Assembly: GCA_035328405.1 (NCBI GenBank)
Contig: DAOLIT010000004.1
Span: forward strand, 1 to 64,000
Origin: JAEUKA01 sp035328405
GTDB lineage: Bacteria > Myxococcota_A > Polyangia > Palsa-1104 > JAEUJZ01
DNA length: 64,000 bases
Direction: 5' to 3'
Each line of letters opens with the position of its first letter. The stretch's first letter is position 1. Of this stretch, positions 9,701 through 20,700 are shown piece by piece. Made by a program: the position numbers and the translations under genes. The notes beneath the pieces were generated by a model. The model was given only the letters and a program-made list of their open reading frames with translations. It ran no database searches and was not told the DNA's origin.

Positions 9701-10399
9701 CATCTTTGCGTTGTACCAGTCTGCGCTCTCACACACGTCGGTCTGCTCACCCCAGATCTCTGGGAATGCCGTTGGCAAGTCGCAGTACCAGTCGTAGAAG
9801 CTCAGATTGACGCCCCCGAAGAGTTGCAGGAAGCGAGCCCCAGCGGCGTAGCTCAGCATGGACATCGCCGGGATCGGAGAGAACCCGAACACACGATCCG
9901 GGCCGTGCTTTTTCGCAGTGTAGATGTTGGCCGCGCCCATGAGTTCCAGAACAACATCCCAAGTCGTGCGCCGGAAACCGCCCTTGCCTCGAGCCTTCTG
10001 ATAGGCGGCCCGCTTTTCGGGTCGCTTTTGGAGATTCTCCCAGGCCAGCAGCGCATCACCGTTGGCAGCAGCCTTTTCCTTCAGATACGCATCAAGCAGA
10101 GCACCCCGGATCAGGGGGTACTTGATGCGCAGGGGGCTATACAAATACCAAGAGTAGGAGATGCCTCGTTGGCAGCCACGGGGCTCATAGGGAGGCAGCG
10201 AGTCCTCGAGCAGAGGATAGTCAAGCTGCTGCGTCTCCCAAACGACGATGCCGTCTTTGACGTGTATTTGCCAAGAGCACCCGCCAGTGCAGTTAACCCC
10301 GTGCGTGCTTCTCACGATGCGATCGTGCTGAAAGCGGTTGCGGTAGAACTCTTCCCACTGCCGCGTCTGGGGTGAGATGATGTCCTGAATCCAACTCAT
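6782..10399 (-). CDS. narG: Respiratory nitrate reductase alpha subunit (Mo-bisMGD catalytic)
   Basis: The catalytic subunit reducing nitrate to nitrite with electrons from NarH, 1,205 residues from ATG 10399. The N-terminal STHGVNCTGGCSW gives the His and first Cys ligands of the FS0 cluster, with CQRGISYSW supplying the last. The cofactor Asp lies in CESADWYNAKM, and the C-terminus ends in the family-typical YHFNYWGPIAPQRD. No twin-arginine signal is seen, as expected for a cytoplasm-facing NarG. An upstream in-frame ATG (10450) is less likely because GAGGTAAGGAC sits directly before 10399 and MSWIQDIISPQTRQWEEFY matches NarG N-termini. Confidence 0.97.
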   Translation of the reverse strand: MSWIQDIISPQTRQWEEFYRNRFQHDRIVRSTHGVNCTGGCSWQIHVKDGIVVWETQQLDYPLLEDSLPPYEPRGCQRGISYSWYLYSPLRIKYPLIRGALLDAYLKEKAAANGDALLAWENLQKRPEKRAAYQKARGKGGFRRTTWDVVLELMGAANIYTAKKHGPDRVFGFSPIPAMSMLSYAAGARFLQLFGGVNLSFYDWYCDLPTAFPEIWGEQTDVCESADWYNAKMIADMGACLNMTRTPDCHFFAEARHNGTKAVVFSPDFSQVCKYADQWVPLHAGSDGAFWMAVSHVILKEFHHEKATPYFIDYVKKYTDSPYLVKLDKVGNRFRPGRLVRAKEIAKWKDIENGDWKFLNIDQTTNELVVPKGSVGHRWDKTQGHWNMKHENAVDNQAYDPLLTMIGNREDALPTEFTEFGLDKVAVRNVPVRFLETTEGRVPVATVYDLIMAQYGVGRGLPGEYPKDYTDKDAAYTPAWQEILTGIDSKTVLQFAREWASTAEATKGKCMIIIGAGINHWYHANLMYRAGAMALMLSGCVGKNGGGLNHYVGQEKLAPVDSWGAIAFAKDWHGPSRLQQAPLWHYINTCQYRYDGQFSRYNAVPKNERTAQHTADTIYQSVRMGWMPYYPQFEQNPLELSREAEKNGAKTGAEITGYTLEKLKSKKLNYSVSDPDSEQNFPRVWYIWRGNAIMGSMKGHEYALKHYLGTHSNAIGKDTEEHPTEVKWHDVAPTGKMDLIVDLNFRMDSSALYSDIVLPAASWYEKADLNSTDLHSFIHPLSQAVAPVWESKSDWDIFKLLAKATSDCAKKHFPGVQKDIVATPLSHDSADEITQPQVKDWYRGECEAIPGKTMHKLAVVERDYTKLYEKYITLGEGVRKNGLGAHGNHYMCEAEYDQLLTSNHFPKEVVDGKVYPSLREDNQAANVLLHLSTLTNGALNVRAYRNMEKKTGLALADLGAGSQDVRITYEELQAQPRRYNTSPLWSGLMNDGRAYCAYTYNVDRMVPWRTLTGRQHFYLDHELYLAYGENLPTYKPSPKPAAYGDLRETLKGGEALALNCLTPHGKWHIHSTYMENHRMLTLSRGCEPCWLSEADAAALGIQDNDWVEVYNDHGVYCTRACVSARIPKGVCIVYHVPERTVGIPKSQVRGNRRAGGHNSFTRIHLKPNYLSGGYGQFSYHFNYWGPIAPQRDTHVIVKKMTTVIF

Positions 10400-10454
10400 G
10401 TCCTTACCTCTATTGGAGATCGATTCGGTCCCAGAGAAAACGTCCGGCACCCAC

Positions 10455-11315
10455 TCATTGACTACTCACCTGACGGTCAAACACCCTTTGGTTCACGGGG
10501 TCCTTCTTCCGCCGCCGCCAAGTGAGCGAATAAAGACACATGAGGACGGTCAGGCCAACAAGCCCGCCGAATAGCAGTTTCATGCTGTCCTCGCGCCTCT
10601 GGTCAAACGACTGCCCACTCTCGCTGACGCTCTGCAGGTAGCCATTGAGCGCCGCGATTTCCTGGTCGGTAATCGGCCTGTCTTTGTAGGCCTCCTGCAT
10701 CACCGGAAAGGGCGGCGCATGCAAAATGGCCTGAAGACCCGCTGCACCGAGCCGCGTGAATGCACCCGTGAGTTCCTTGGCAAGAACACCACCGCCGATC
10801 ACGTTCTTGTGCGCCACGTGGTGGCAAGACGTACACGCCGGACCTCCGTTCGCCAGAGTCGTCCCCCCTTGAAACAGCTCCCGACCACGCCGGGCATCCT
10901 CGGGATTCGCTGCCCGGACAGGAGCCGGCGCAGCAGGCTGCGCGGGGGCACCACCACTGGCACCCCGGATATAGTCCAGAATGCCGCGAATCTCGTCAGC
11001 GGAGAGCGCGGTATCTGGCATTGGGATGTTGTACTCCTTGAACAAGGCGACAGCAGTGGGGTCACCACTGTTCACCATGGCCTGAGGAGTCGCGATCCAC
11101 TTTACCAGCCAGTCTGCCGACCGCCGGTCGTTGACGCCCTGGAGGTCTGGCCCAACGCGCTTGCCGCCACCCACGGTGTGGCACGCGCTGCAAAGGCGAG
11201 TGAAGTTCTCCGCGCCGGTCGCCGCCAGCGCACTGGTTATCCACGACTGCGACACCACCCACATCATCACCAGCAGGAACATACGACGTGGCTTGAGCAA
11301 CCTTCCCATGGTCAT
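10455..11315 (-). CDS. Exported dihaem cytochrome c, membrane anchored
   Basis: From ATG 11315 the protein has 286 residues: a signal peptide (MTMGRLLKPRRMFLLVMMWVV... ending near SALA), a first class-I cytochrome c domain with CSACH, a Pro/Ala linker, a second haem domain with CTSCH, and a C-terminal transmembrane helix (LLFGGLVGLTVLMCLYSLTW) followed by RRRKKD. The upstream in-frame start at 11558 would bury the signal peptide, while 11315 is preceded by GGAGG. It is the first gene of the nar operon, 55 bp before narG. It could exchange electrons with the periplasmic side of the nitrate respiratory chain or with a downstream nitrite/NO reductase; the partner is not known from the sequence. 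Confidence 0.88.
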   Translation of the reverse strand: MTMGRLLKPRRMFLLVMMWVVSQSWITSALAATGAENFTRLCSACHTVGGGKRVGPDLQGVNDRRSADWLVKWIATPQAMVNSGDPTAVALFKEYNIPMPDTALSADEIRGILDYIRGASGGAPAQPAAPAPVRAANPEDARRGRELFQGGTTLANGGPACTSCHHVAHKNVIGGGVLAKELTGAFTRLGAAGLQAILHAPPFPVMQEAYKDRPITDQEIAALNGYLQSVSESGQSFDQRREDSMKLLFGGLVGLTVLMCLYSLTWRRRKKDPVNQRVFDRQVSSQ

Positions 11316-11469
11316 CGATACCTCCACTTGCTTGCCCGGCTCACTTTCATGACCTCGTTTTGCACCATGTTTTTTCTCTCGGGGCTTAACTACCACGAAA
11401 GCACTTTGAAGAGGCTTACAAAAAACAGAGAACATCCAAAAAGTCAAGCCACGACCAAAAAGTGTTGCT

Positions 11470-11489
11470 TCTCGTCTCTTTCGACGAGA
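11470..11489 (-). other. Short inverted repeat in the nar leader
   Basis: TCTCGTC and GACGAGA form a 7-bp stem with a 6-base loop between the putative operator and the first nar gene. No U-tract follows, so it is not a clear terminator. It may be a leader hairpin or a protein site. Confidence 0.35.
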
Positions 11490-11560
11490 TGCACTGGTTT
11501 CAAGTGAATGGTTCCGTCTAGCCGTAGGTATGCGTTTTCCATCCAGTTTGGAAACCACGC

Positions 11561-11576
11561 TGTGAGTGATGTCACA
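11561..11576 (-). promoter_or_regulatory. CRP/FNR-family operator candidate (TGTGA-N6-TCACA)
   Basis: The sequence TGTGAGTGATGTCACA contains both perfect half-sites of the CRP-type consensus with the standard 6-bp spacer. It lies about 245 bp upstream of the cytochrome c start codon that opens the nar operon. Nitrate respiration genes are commonly controlled by CRP/FNR-family regulators (FNR, DNR, NnrR), so an anaerobic or nitric-oxide regulator is a reasonable candidate. The distance from the start codon is long unless transcription begins well upstream. Confidence 0.55.
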
Positions 11577-11720
11577 CGCTGGGCGTCGATGAATGGACAG
11601 CCGCTGGGATAGCCTTTGTGACAGGCAGCACCGTCGCTGTTCTTTTGATCGGGACCGTTTCGCGTGCTGTCGTGCGATATGGGGGATTCAGGGAAGTTGG
11701 GGAGGGAGTCGTTGTTCACA

Positions 11721-14700
11721 TCAGGACTGGCGTACGCGACCCATCGCAAGAAGCAAGCCGGTGTGCTTGGAATCCAGTTCGAGCCCGCGTTCATACATGC
11801 CAACGGCCTTGGGTCCTTCACCGAGTTTTTCGTGAATCTCACCCAAGTGCAGATACACGTCGGCCCGCGTCACGCCCGATGCCGGATCTAGATTCTGGAG
11901 CAACATCGAGCGATAGATCCGGCGAGCCTTTTCCCAATCGGCGTTTTGCATGTACAACCGGCCCAGTGCAATGAGCGTCGGCAAATGGCCCGCATCAATC
12001 GTGTAGGCGGCGTTGTATTGCTCGAGCGCTTTGTTCAATTCCCCTTCTTTTTCTGCAATCGAAGCCAATCGGAAATGGATGCGCGCCAAGTCCTTGCTGC
12101 GTCGCCCTTTCGCAGTTTTTTCTACGATCGTCTTGTAGAGCGGCAACGCTTCCCGTGTGCGTCCTGCGTTGTAAAAGAGCTCAGCCAGCGGCTCAACGAC
12201 TTGGATGTCATCGGGCGCGAGTTTGTACGCGCGTTGCAACACGGGCAGCGCACCCTCAGGCGACTTCAATTCGGTCACATACAGTCGCCCCAGTTCCACG
12301 AGCAACTCTTTTTGCTTCTGCGCATCCAGGGATTGCATCCGTTCTGCGCGCACCTCAAGCAACGACGCGACTCGACGGAAATCACCCCGTGAACGCGCCA
12401 GTTTTTCCAGGGCTTCTGCCACTTCGACGTTCGTGGGATCAGCTTCCAGCGCACGCTCGTAGTAAGGCTCGGCAGCCGCGTCGCCTTGGCGCTCGGCCTC
12501 CATTCGGCCCAGCCGATAGTAAAGCTCCGCCATTTCCGCATTCGTTTTGGCCAAACGGACCGCTTTTTCCAACGTCGATTTGCAGCGCGCCCAATCGTGT
12601 TGTGTCTCGTAAATCCGGGCCAGAGACATCAGCGCGCGAACGTGATTCGGATCGAGTTCCAGCACACGCTCGAGCAGTTTCTTGGCCTGTTCCGGTGCCT
12701 GTACCTTGCCCTCCCAAATTTCTGCTGCACGCAAAAGAAGCCCCAACTCCTCGTCCAGCCTGTTCGCTTTGTGCGACGCATCCGCATGTCGCACCAGCAC
12801 ATCCACAAGCTCGTACCACTTTTCGCCCGCTTCCAGCAGTCGCTCAAGATCAGACTGTGCGTCGGGATCTCCAGGCTGCAACTCGAGCACTTGCTGAAGG
12901 TGCGATACGGCTTCATCGACTGACTTGAGTTTTTCCAGACAAAGCTGAGCAAGCTTCCGCAACACAGCCACTTTGTCTTTCGTCGCTGGAACGGCCCTGA
13001 AACGGCGCGTGAGAACATCCTGGACTTGCAGGTAGTCCTCTCGACGGCTGTAAAGCGCCTCGAGCGCCGATAGCGCCTTGAGCGAACTCGGCTGGATCGT
13101 GAGCAGCTCTCGATAAACCTCGATTGCCTGCGTCGGCTGATCCAGGTCTTCCGACAGCAAATCTGCAATCCGCATCAGAATGTTGACCTTCGCATTCCCG
13201 TTCAGCAATCGAGCCTGCGTCGTCAAAACGGAAACCAGTTCCTCGAACCGACGGCTCCGGTGATATAGCTCTGCCAGCGACGAAAGAGCCTTCCCATCCG
13301 TCTCGTCAAGTTCCAGTATCTTCTTCCAAGCCTCGACCGCCTTGAACTCATCCGCAAGCGGACCTTGGTAAAGTCCCGCAGCCTCCGTCAGCAGCGTTTT
13401 GCGTTTCGCCAGATTTTCCTCGAGAGCGGCTCGACGCAGCAGCATTTCTGCAAGCAGCGTCGCATCGTTCCGTTTGCGATAGATTCGCTCGAGCGCCGCC
13501 AACGCTTCTTGATTGTCCCATTCGTTGTCGAGCACCGTCTGGTAGCGCGTTTCCGCTCGCTGGTCATCGGACAGCCGTTCCCAAATGCGTGCCGCGCGCA
13601 AACCCAACTCTCGCTGCATCGTCGCAGCCAATCTGCGCCCGCTTTCGCTGGATTTCGCACCGAACGTCACTCGATCCAACACTTCTTCCAACTTGAGTGC
13701 TGCGTCGCTGTCTCGACCACATGCCCGCGCCAGTCGTTCCATTTCGTCCGCCAGCCGCGCGTCGTCCGGCATCTCCACGAATGCTCTCGCAAGCGCGTCG
13801 AAGGCCCGCGACGGATCGGAAAGCTCTTTTTCGGCCAACACAGCCATCCGTTCCAGCAGCGCCGCGCGCTCTGGTTTGCCCTGCATCACCGACGTGCGAA
13901 CTTCCAGAAGTTCAATCAGTTTTCCAAAGTCGCGTTCCTGCTCCGCGAGCGGCTCCAACAAATCCAGCGCCAAAATCGCGTGGGCAGGCGAGCTGATCAA
14001 CCGCTCGACGGCAGCCCGCGCCCCGACGTGTTGAGGATGCCGTTCGAGGGATTTGCGGAACGCCGACAGCGCACCGTCCAGGTCGTACAGAGAACCCGTT
14101 TTCAGTTCTCCCAAGCGATACAAAAACTCAGCCTGTACCGTCGGAGACTCTGCAACTTCTGCTTCTCGTTCCAACACTTCTGCCAGCTCGGAAAGGGGGC
14201 CCGTCTTTTGAAGCAGACGATCCAACGCCGACAGAGCTTCCAGCTCGTCGCCTGGCAAATCCCGGACTCGACGGTACCGCTCGATCGCCTTCGATTGGTC
14301 GAGAAGCTTGGTTTCGTAAAGCCCGGCCAGTTTCAGCGCAAACGCACGCTGCACCTCGGGATCACTCGCGGTTTCTAGCCGCTGCTCGAAGAGCTGCGCC
14401 AATTCACTATATTCCCCGCTTCTCTCGGACAGACGCTCCAACTCGCGCACGGCCTCCTCGTCTGAACCGTCCTCTGACAGGATTCGACCCCACGTTGCAA
14501 ACGCACTCTGAGGCTCCGACAGACCGTTTTCCTGAAGACCTGCGATCTGCGCCAAAATGTTCCGTCGCTCGCTTGGGTCCGCCGCGCTGGAAAGCGACAG
14601 CTCGTAAAGCCCGATAAGAGGCCGCCACTCCTGCTGCTTCCGATACAGCGGCTCCAGAACTGCCGCCGCAGCCGCCCGCGTGTCCGCCGATTGCAAAAGT

Positions 14701-17700
14701 CGTTCGAGTGCAACTCTCGCCTCACCCTGCACCTGAATCACTTGCAGCCGGTCCTTGTTCACGGCCACTGACAGTTCGGCCTGCGCCGCGTTCATCCAAT
14801 CGGCGACTTCGCGTTCGGCTTGTGGCTCAAACGTCAGAATTTGTTCGTACCGACGAATGGCCGCATCTGCATCCTGCGTTTTTTCTTCCGTCACACGAGC
14901 TGCTTGCAACCACAGCGTCACACGTTCGCTTACATTGTGCTCCCCGTCTTTCAGCGCCGACAGCTTGTCCAAAATGTCCAAGTGGTCCGCCCACTGATTC
15001 TCTTTTTCGTACAGCCTCGCAAGCGCCGACAGTGCCTCTACATCGCGCGAGTTGCTCTCGAGCGCATTTTTGTACGCGCCGATGGCCTCGAACGAATCGC
15101 CCAGTTTTTCTTCGTAAACCCGAGCCACCGCAAACCGCAGCGTCCGTCGAGTCGTCTCCGATTCAGCTTGCTCGATTTGTTGGCCGAACACCCACGTCAA
15201 ATCGCGCCAGGCCTCCCGCGCGTCATACAGTCTCGCAAGCGCGACGAGCGCGTGGCCGTCATGGTCATCCAGCGACAGCACTTGCCGCCAGCTCGCAATC
15301 GCTTTTTCCGGTGCACCGAGCGTTTTTTCATACAAATCGGCGGCTCGATACAGCAGCCTCTTTTGCTCGGCGGCATCGCTCACCAACGTGAAACGCTTGT
15401 CCAGTACCGACACAAGTTCACTCGAACGTTCCTCTGCGCCCAGCAACCGTTCCAGGTTTTGCCACGCTACGTCGTCCTCGTCGTGAACGCTCGTCACTCT
15501 GCGCCAAGCCTCTATCGCTGCTGCTCGGTCAGCAAGCTGTTCGTCGTAGATTTTTGCAATCCGCGCGAACACCCTCGCCGACAGTTCCAGGTCGTATGAG
15601 CCTTCCGCAGCTTTTTCCAAAATTCCGACGAGTTCGCCAAAACCTGTGATCAGGCCTGCTAGACGGCAGAGATCCTCGAACAGAGGACGTTCCCGTCCTT
15701 CACCCTCGGCTGCTTCCTCGGTCCAAGCACGCGACAACGCCTGGAATGCCGCACGAGGATTTTGCGCCCGAGTTTCTTCAATGGTCGCAATTTCGCGCAA
15801 GATCTCGACGCGGCGCAATTTGTCATCGACGAACAGAAGTTGAACTTCCAGCAAATCCGCCAACTTCCGCCACGCATCCACCCGTCTGTAAATCGGGTCC
15901 AAGATGCGCGACAGACGATATCGCAACGCTTCTCGCGTCGGAAGCTCGCCGAGCAATCTTTCGAGAGCCGACAACGCCTCTTGCGACTGATCATTTTTGC
16001 CGAGCACTTCTTCATGCGAATCAATGGCTTTCGCCAAATCTTCCAGTTTCGTCTCGTAAAGGCCCGCAAGCCGCAGTTTCAGTTGGCACCACTTTTCGAT
16101 CTCGGCGCTACCCCCTCGCTCGGCACGTTCGATTCGACGAATCAGCAACTCCGCCAAATCCTGATGCCGCTCGAGTGAAACGTACAAACGGTCGAGCGCC
16201 AAAGTGGCCTGTTCGTCCTCGCTGTCCAGATCCAGGATTTCACGGAACGTATCCACCGCTGCCGTCGGATCGTTCAGGCGTTCTTCTTGAAGCGACGACA
16301 CGCAGAACAACAGCGCCTTCTTGCGTTCCTGATTCAGCGTTTCGCGGATCGCGTCCCGATACACCGAATACAGGTCATTCCAGCGTTCCGCCCGTTGCAG
16401 CATCGACTCGAGCGGTCCGAAAGCTTCCATGTCTTCGTTGTTCACGACGAGCAGCCGCCGATAGCACTCTTGCGCACGGCTGACCTCGGAAAGACGTTTG
16501 TCGTAGATTTCCGCCGTCGTCCGCAGCACATCGAGCGTCGCCGGATCACTATCGCTGCTCTGCTCATCCAGGAAGTGCTGATACAGCTCCGAAAGACCTT
16601 TCCACGACGAGAGCTGCTCCGCCTGTCTCGCAAGCTGCTCTCGAGTCCAAGCATCGTTCGGCTGAAGCACGAACACCTTTCCATACCAAGCGAACGATTG
16701 CGCCAAGTCCGTGACTTTCTCTTCGTACAGCGACGCGATGGCCTTCGTAAACTCGATCCGCTTTTCGTTGTCGTCAGCGGCAAAAAGATGAATTTCGTGC
16801 GTGCGAATCAAACTCGCCCACGCGCCCCGTCGTTCGTAGATCGGCTTCAACACCCACGCCGCCGTTACGCGCTGGTCTGCGTCGCCCAAGAAACGCTCCA
16901 GGGCGCTGATGGACGGCTCGTGCTCGCTATCCACCGTCAGCGCCAGACGGTAATTCTCGACCGCTCTTTCGGGACTTTGCAGTTCTTCCTCGAAAATCAC
17001 ACCGAGCCTGTACCGAATGTCCACGATTTCCGAGTCAGCACTCGCGTACTTCAGACGGCGCTCCATCAGGTCCGCCAAGTCCGCCCACCGCAAGCTGTTT
17101 TTGTAGAGCCTCTCGAGAGAATTGGTCGATTCTGCGTCTGACGGGAAAAGCTGCAAGACCTGCTCGAGAAGCAAAATTGCCTCGTCGGTGCGCCCCAATT
17201 CCCTCTCACACAAGTCGGCGGCCAAAATCAAATACTGTCGTCTCTGCCCGTCGTCCCGCCGGTCTTCCTGTTGCGCCAACGTCGCCCGTCGAGAGTAAAT
17301 CTCCAGCAGCGAATCCAACTCGCGGCCTTCCGCGTAAATTCTCTCGAGAGCCTCCAGCGCCACCAAGTGGTCATTCACAGCGTCGAGCACCCGTCGGTAA
17401 TAGTCGCGAGCCACATCGCGTTCGGAAAGCTCGTAAGCCACCTTGGCGATTTGCAGCAACACCCGTTCTTGCACCCGCGAATCCAGGATTTGGTCACAAA
17501 CCTCTCGGAAAAGATCGATGAGGTCGCGCTGCGCTTTGTATTTCTCGACGTGGTTTTCCACCAAGTCCAGCAGGTCGGAAAGCTCTGTTTCCGCGACGGC
17601 CAATCGCACCGCCCGCGCCAACGCATCGAGCGCACCCTTGGGCTCAGCGAGAGCGACCCGCAGCTCGGCCACTTTTTTGAGTCGGGCGATTCTCTCGTGA

Positions 17701-20700
17701 ACATCCACCAAGTACGTCGCGAACAATTCGCTGATTTTTTCGAGCGAACGTGTGTCGCCGCGCAACGTGTAAATCGGCTCCAGCACCTCTGCCGCCCGCA
17801 AACGCAGGCTGTCGTCGTCGAGCATTCTCTCGAGGCCCTCTCGCGCCACAGCATTGTGCGGCTCCTCCAAAAGCACCTCGCGATAGGCATCAAGCGCGGC
17901 ATCTGTGCGACGAAGCGCCCCTTCCAACAGCGCAGCCATCTTCAACCGCAAAGTCACGCGATCCGGAACGTGGCTCGTCAGAGGCAATCGTCTCTCGAGC
18001 ATTTCGAGCAAGTTGGAATGTTGCTCCGCCGATTCATACAGCCGCGCCAGCGCATCGATCGTCGGAATGTCATCGGCCCGCTCACTCAAAATCACGCCAT
18101 ACGCAGTAATGGCCTCGTCGCGATCGCAAAGTTTCACCTCGATCACTTCCGCGATCCGCCACAACAAATCGCGTCGCGTTTGACTGTCCTGCGCCAAATC
18201 AACGCGACGACGAAGAATCCCGTTGAGATCAGTCCACTGCTCTTTGGCGACGTGCAGAGACTCCAGCGCATCGAGCGCCTGAACTTCCTGTGCGTCGATG
18301 TCCAGAATTTCACGATAGGTAGCGATAGCTGCGTCCGTGTCGGTCAATATGCTCTGTTGAATTTCGCCGATTCGGAACAGCAAGGATTTGCGTTCCTCGC
18401 CTTGCGCCCAATCCGCCTGCCGACGCAGAACTTCGATCAATTCGCGCCATTTTTCGGCTTGCTGATAAAGCCGCGACAGGGCAATCGCCGCCGGCCTCGC
18501 CGTATCCAGCGAGGTCGGGTCCAAATCCAGAAGCCGCTTCCACGCATCTCTGGCGCGCTCAGCGTCGTTCAATTTGTGGTCATACAGCTCGGCAGCCCGT
18601 CGCAGCAATTCGCCGCGCAGCGCCAAGTTGTCGGCATCCGTCGCGACGAATGCCTCCTCCCAGGCACCTGCCAAATCTTCGTATCGACCAAGGGACGTTG
18701 CCACTCGCTCGACATTGCTTCGATGCTGCGGGTCCGCTGGGTCCAGACGCAGTGCTTCTCGATAAGCCGAAAGTGCGCCGTCTGCCCTGCCCAGTTTTTC
18801 CTCGGTGATGTGCGCGATCCTTGACAAGAGAGCTGCCGCCTCAGGGCTTCGCTCCATCGGAAGTGCTTCACGCTGCACCGACAGAACAGCGACGAGCCGT
18901 GCATAATCGTGATCCTGTTCAAACAACGGTTCCAGCGTTCGGGCAATCCGCTGTCTGAGACCGGCATTGTCCATCAGTGCTTCCAGAGCCTGCCTCGCTC
19001 CTTTGTGTTTGGGCTGTTCCGAAAGAGCTTCCTCGAGCAAATCGCACGCCCCGTCTGCATCATCCAAACGGAGCGCATGAAGTTCGCCCCGACGGAAACG
19101 CAAGTGCGCTCGATCTGCCACCTGATGAACATGCGGCACCGCGCGAGCCAAAAGCTCGTCCAAATCCCGCCACCGTTCAGCCGTCGTATGCAGACGTTCC
19201 AACGCTTTGAAGGCTCGCGTATTCGACGGATCGAGTTCCAAAATCTCGGTGTAATCGCGCGACGCTGCTTCCTCGTCTTCCAAAACTCCCTCGTCGAGAT
19301 CGCAGATTTGGAACAGCAAGTCCTTTCGATCATCAGGCTCGACAGCAAGGTCTTTGCGTCTTTCCAGCAGTCGTCGCAATTCACGGAATCGCTCACCCGA
19401 GCGATAAATTTCCTCGAGTGCTCGCGCTGCCTTTTCGTGTGCCTCGTCGCTGTCAAGAACTCGAATGTACGCAGCTTCCGCTTTTTCCATTTCGTGAAGC
19501 TGCTCGCCGAAAATCTGACCCAAATCCCAGGCCAAATCGCGTGCAAGCTGCGCGTCGCCTGCCCGTCGAGCTGCATGTTCAGCATCCTCGAGCAGCGTCG
19601 CGACCTGCTCCTGCCGCTCGAGTGTTTCGCCCAGCTCGATGAGTTCCAGACGGTTTTCCGCGTCGTAGGGCACACGCTCGAACAACCGCGACGCAAACTT
19701 GTAGGCTGCCGCCATGTCCCCAAGCCGTCGCACAAGCCCCGTCAAACGACGGAGAAGCTCCAATTCCTCAACCGCATCCACCGTCGCTGACAGCACAATT
19801 TCCAGCGCAAAGGCCAGTTTTTTCAAATCGTCGGCGCGCTCGTAAGCCGGAACCAACAACCGAGCCACTTCCACACGCACCGGGTTCGATGGCACCAAGA
19901 AACGCTCCAATGCAACCAGCGTCGGTCGATGACCGGCTGTCAGTTGCAACACCTGCCGATACCGTTCCAAGGCCTTTTCCGGCTTGAAAAGCTGTAGTTC
20001 GTACAGTTCGCCAAGCTGAAAACTCAACATGATTTGCGTTTCGATATCGCGTTCTGACCGCTCTTTTCTCGTCGCTGAATGCGCAATCTGCTGAAGCTGA
20101 GCTTCCAACACCTCTGTCAGTGACTCGGAATCGCCGGACTGGGTGTAAATCTTCTCAAGTGCCCTCAGCGCCCGCATCGTCGTCGGCATCGAGGTCATCG
20201 TCGTCGGTTCAGCCAAAATCCGCCGGTACGTCGCCGCAGCCGCGCCCCGATCGTTGAGCTTGTTTTCCTCGACGCTCGCCATTCGGAACAGCACGTCGAT
20301 TCGCTTGAGCGGATCGCTTTGGTTCTCGACGCGCTTGCGATAGATGCTCAACAGTTCTGGATACTTTTCCTGCGTTTGGAAAATCTGCTCGAGGGAAGAC
20401 AGTGCCTCCTCGTCCAACGCAACCTTGCTGAGCACTTGCTCCCAATAGGCTCGTGCCTCGTCTAGCCGGTGCAATTTTTGGTGCGTCCACTGACCCAATA
20501 GGCGCAAACGAGCCAATTTGTGCGGCCCGTCCTCGAGAGTCGCCACTTGCCGTGCATAAATCGCAACCAGCTCGTTCCAAGTGTCCGCCTCACCCGCCAG
20601 CCGTCGCAGATCTCCTTCAAGTTGCACACGCGGTTTGCTGTCCAGCGACTCCGTTTCGCGCAATGAGTACGCCTTCGCCAACCACGCAAACGCCAGCGGT

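Larger units (their letters stand above)
11316..11720. other. Intergenic region upstream of the nar operon
   Basis: About 400 bp between the giant TPR gene (stop at 11721) and the nar operon, both read on the minus strand. It holds the CRP/FNR-type palindrome at 11561-11576, a 7-bp hairpin at 11470-11489 (TCTCGTC/GACGAGA), and a TTGACT hexamer near 11434 on the minus strand with no clear -10 partner. No convincing gene was seen. A minus-strand ORF covering part of it lacks support. Confidence 0.6.

Noticed and set aside
11444..11842. Minus-strand ORF of 132 residues across the nar upstream gap
   Set aside because: It overlaps the 3' end of the giant TPR gene in another frame, contains the CRP/FNR-type palindrome and has no family-like sequence.
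17271..18824. Long plus-strand ORF opposite the giant TPR gene
   Set aside because: Arg/Gln/His-rich composition is typical of the antisense of a Leu/Glu/Arg-rich helical gene; several such frames occur along the whole gene.
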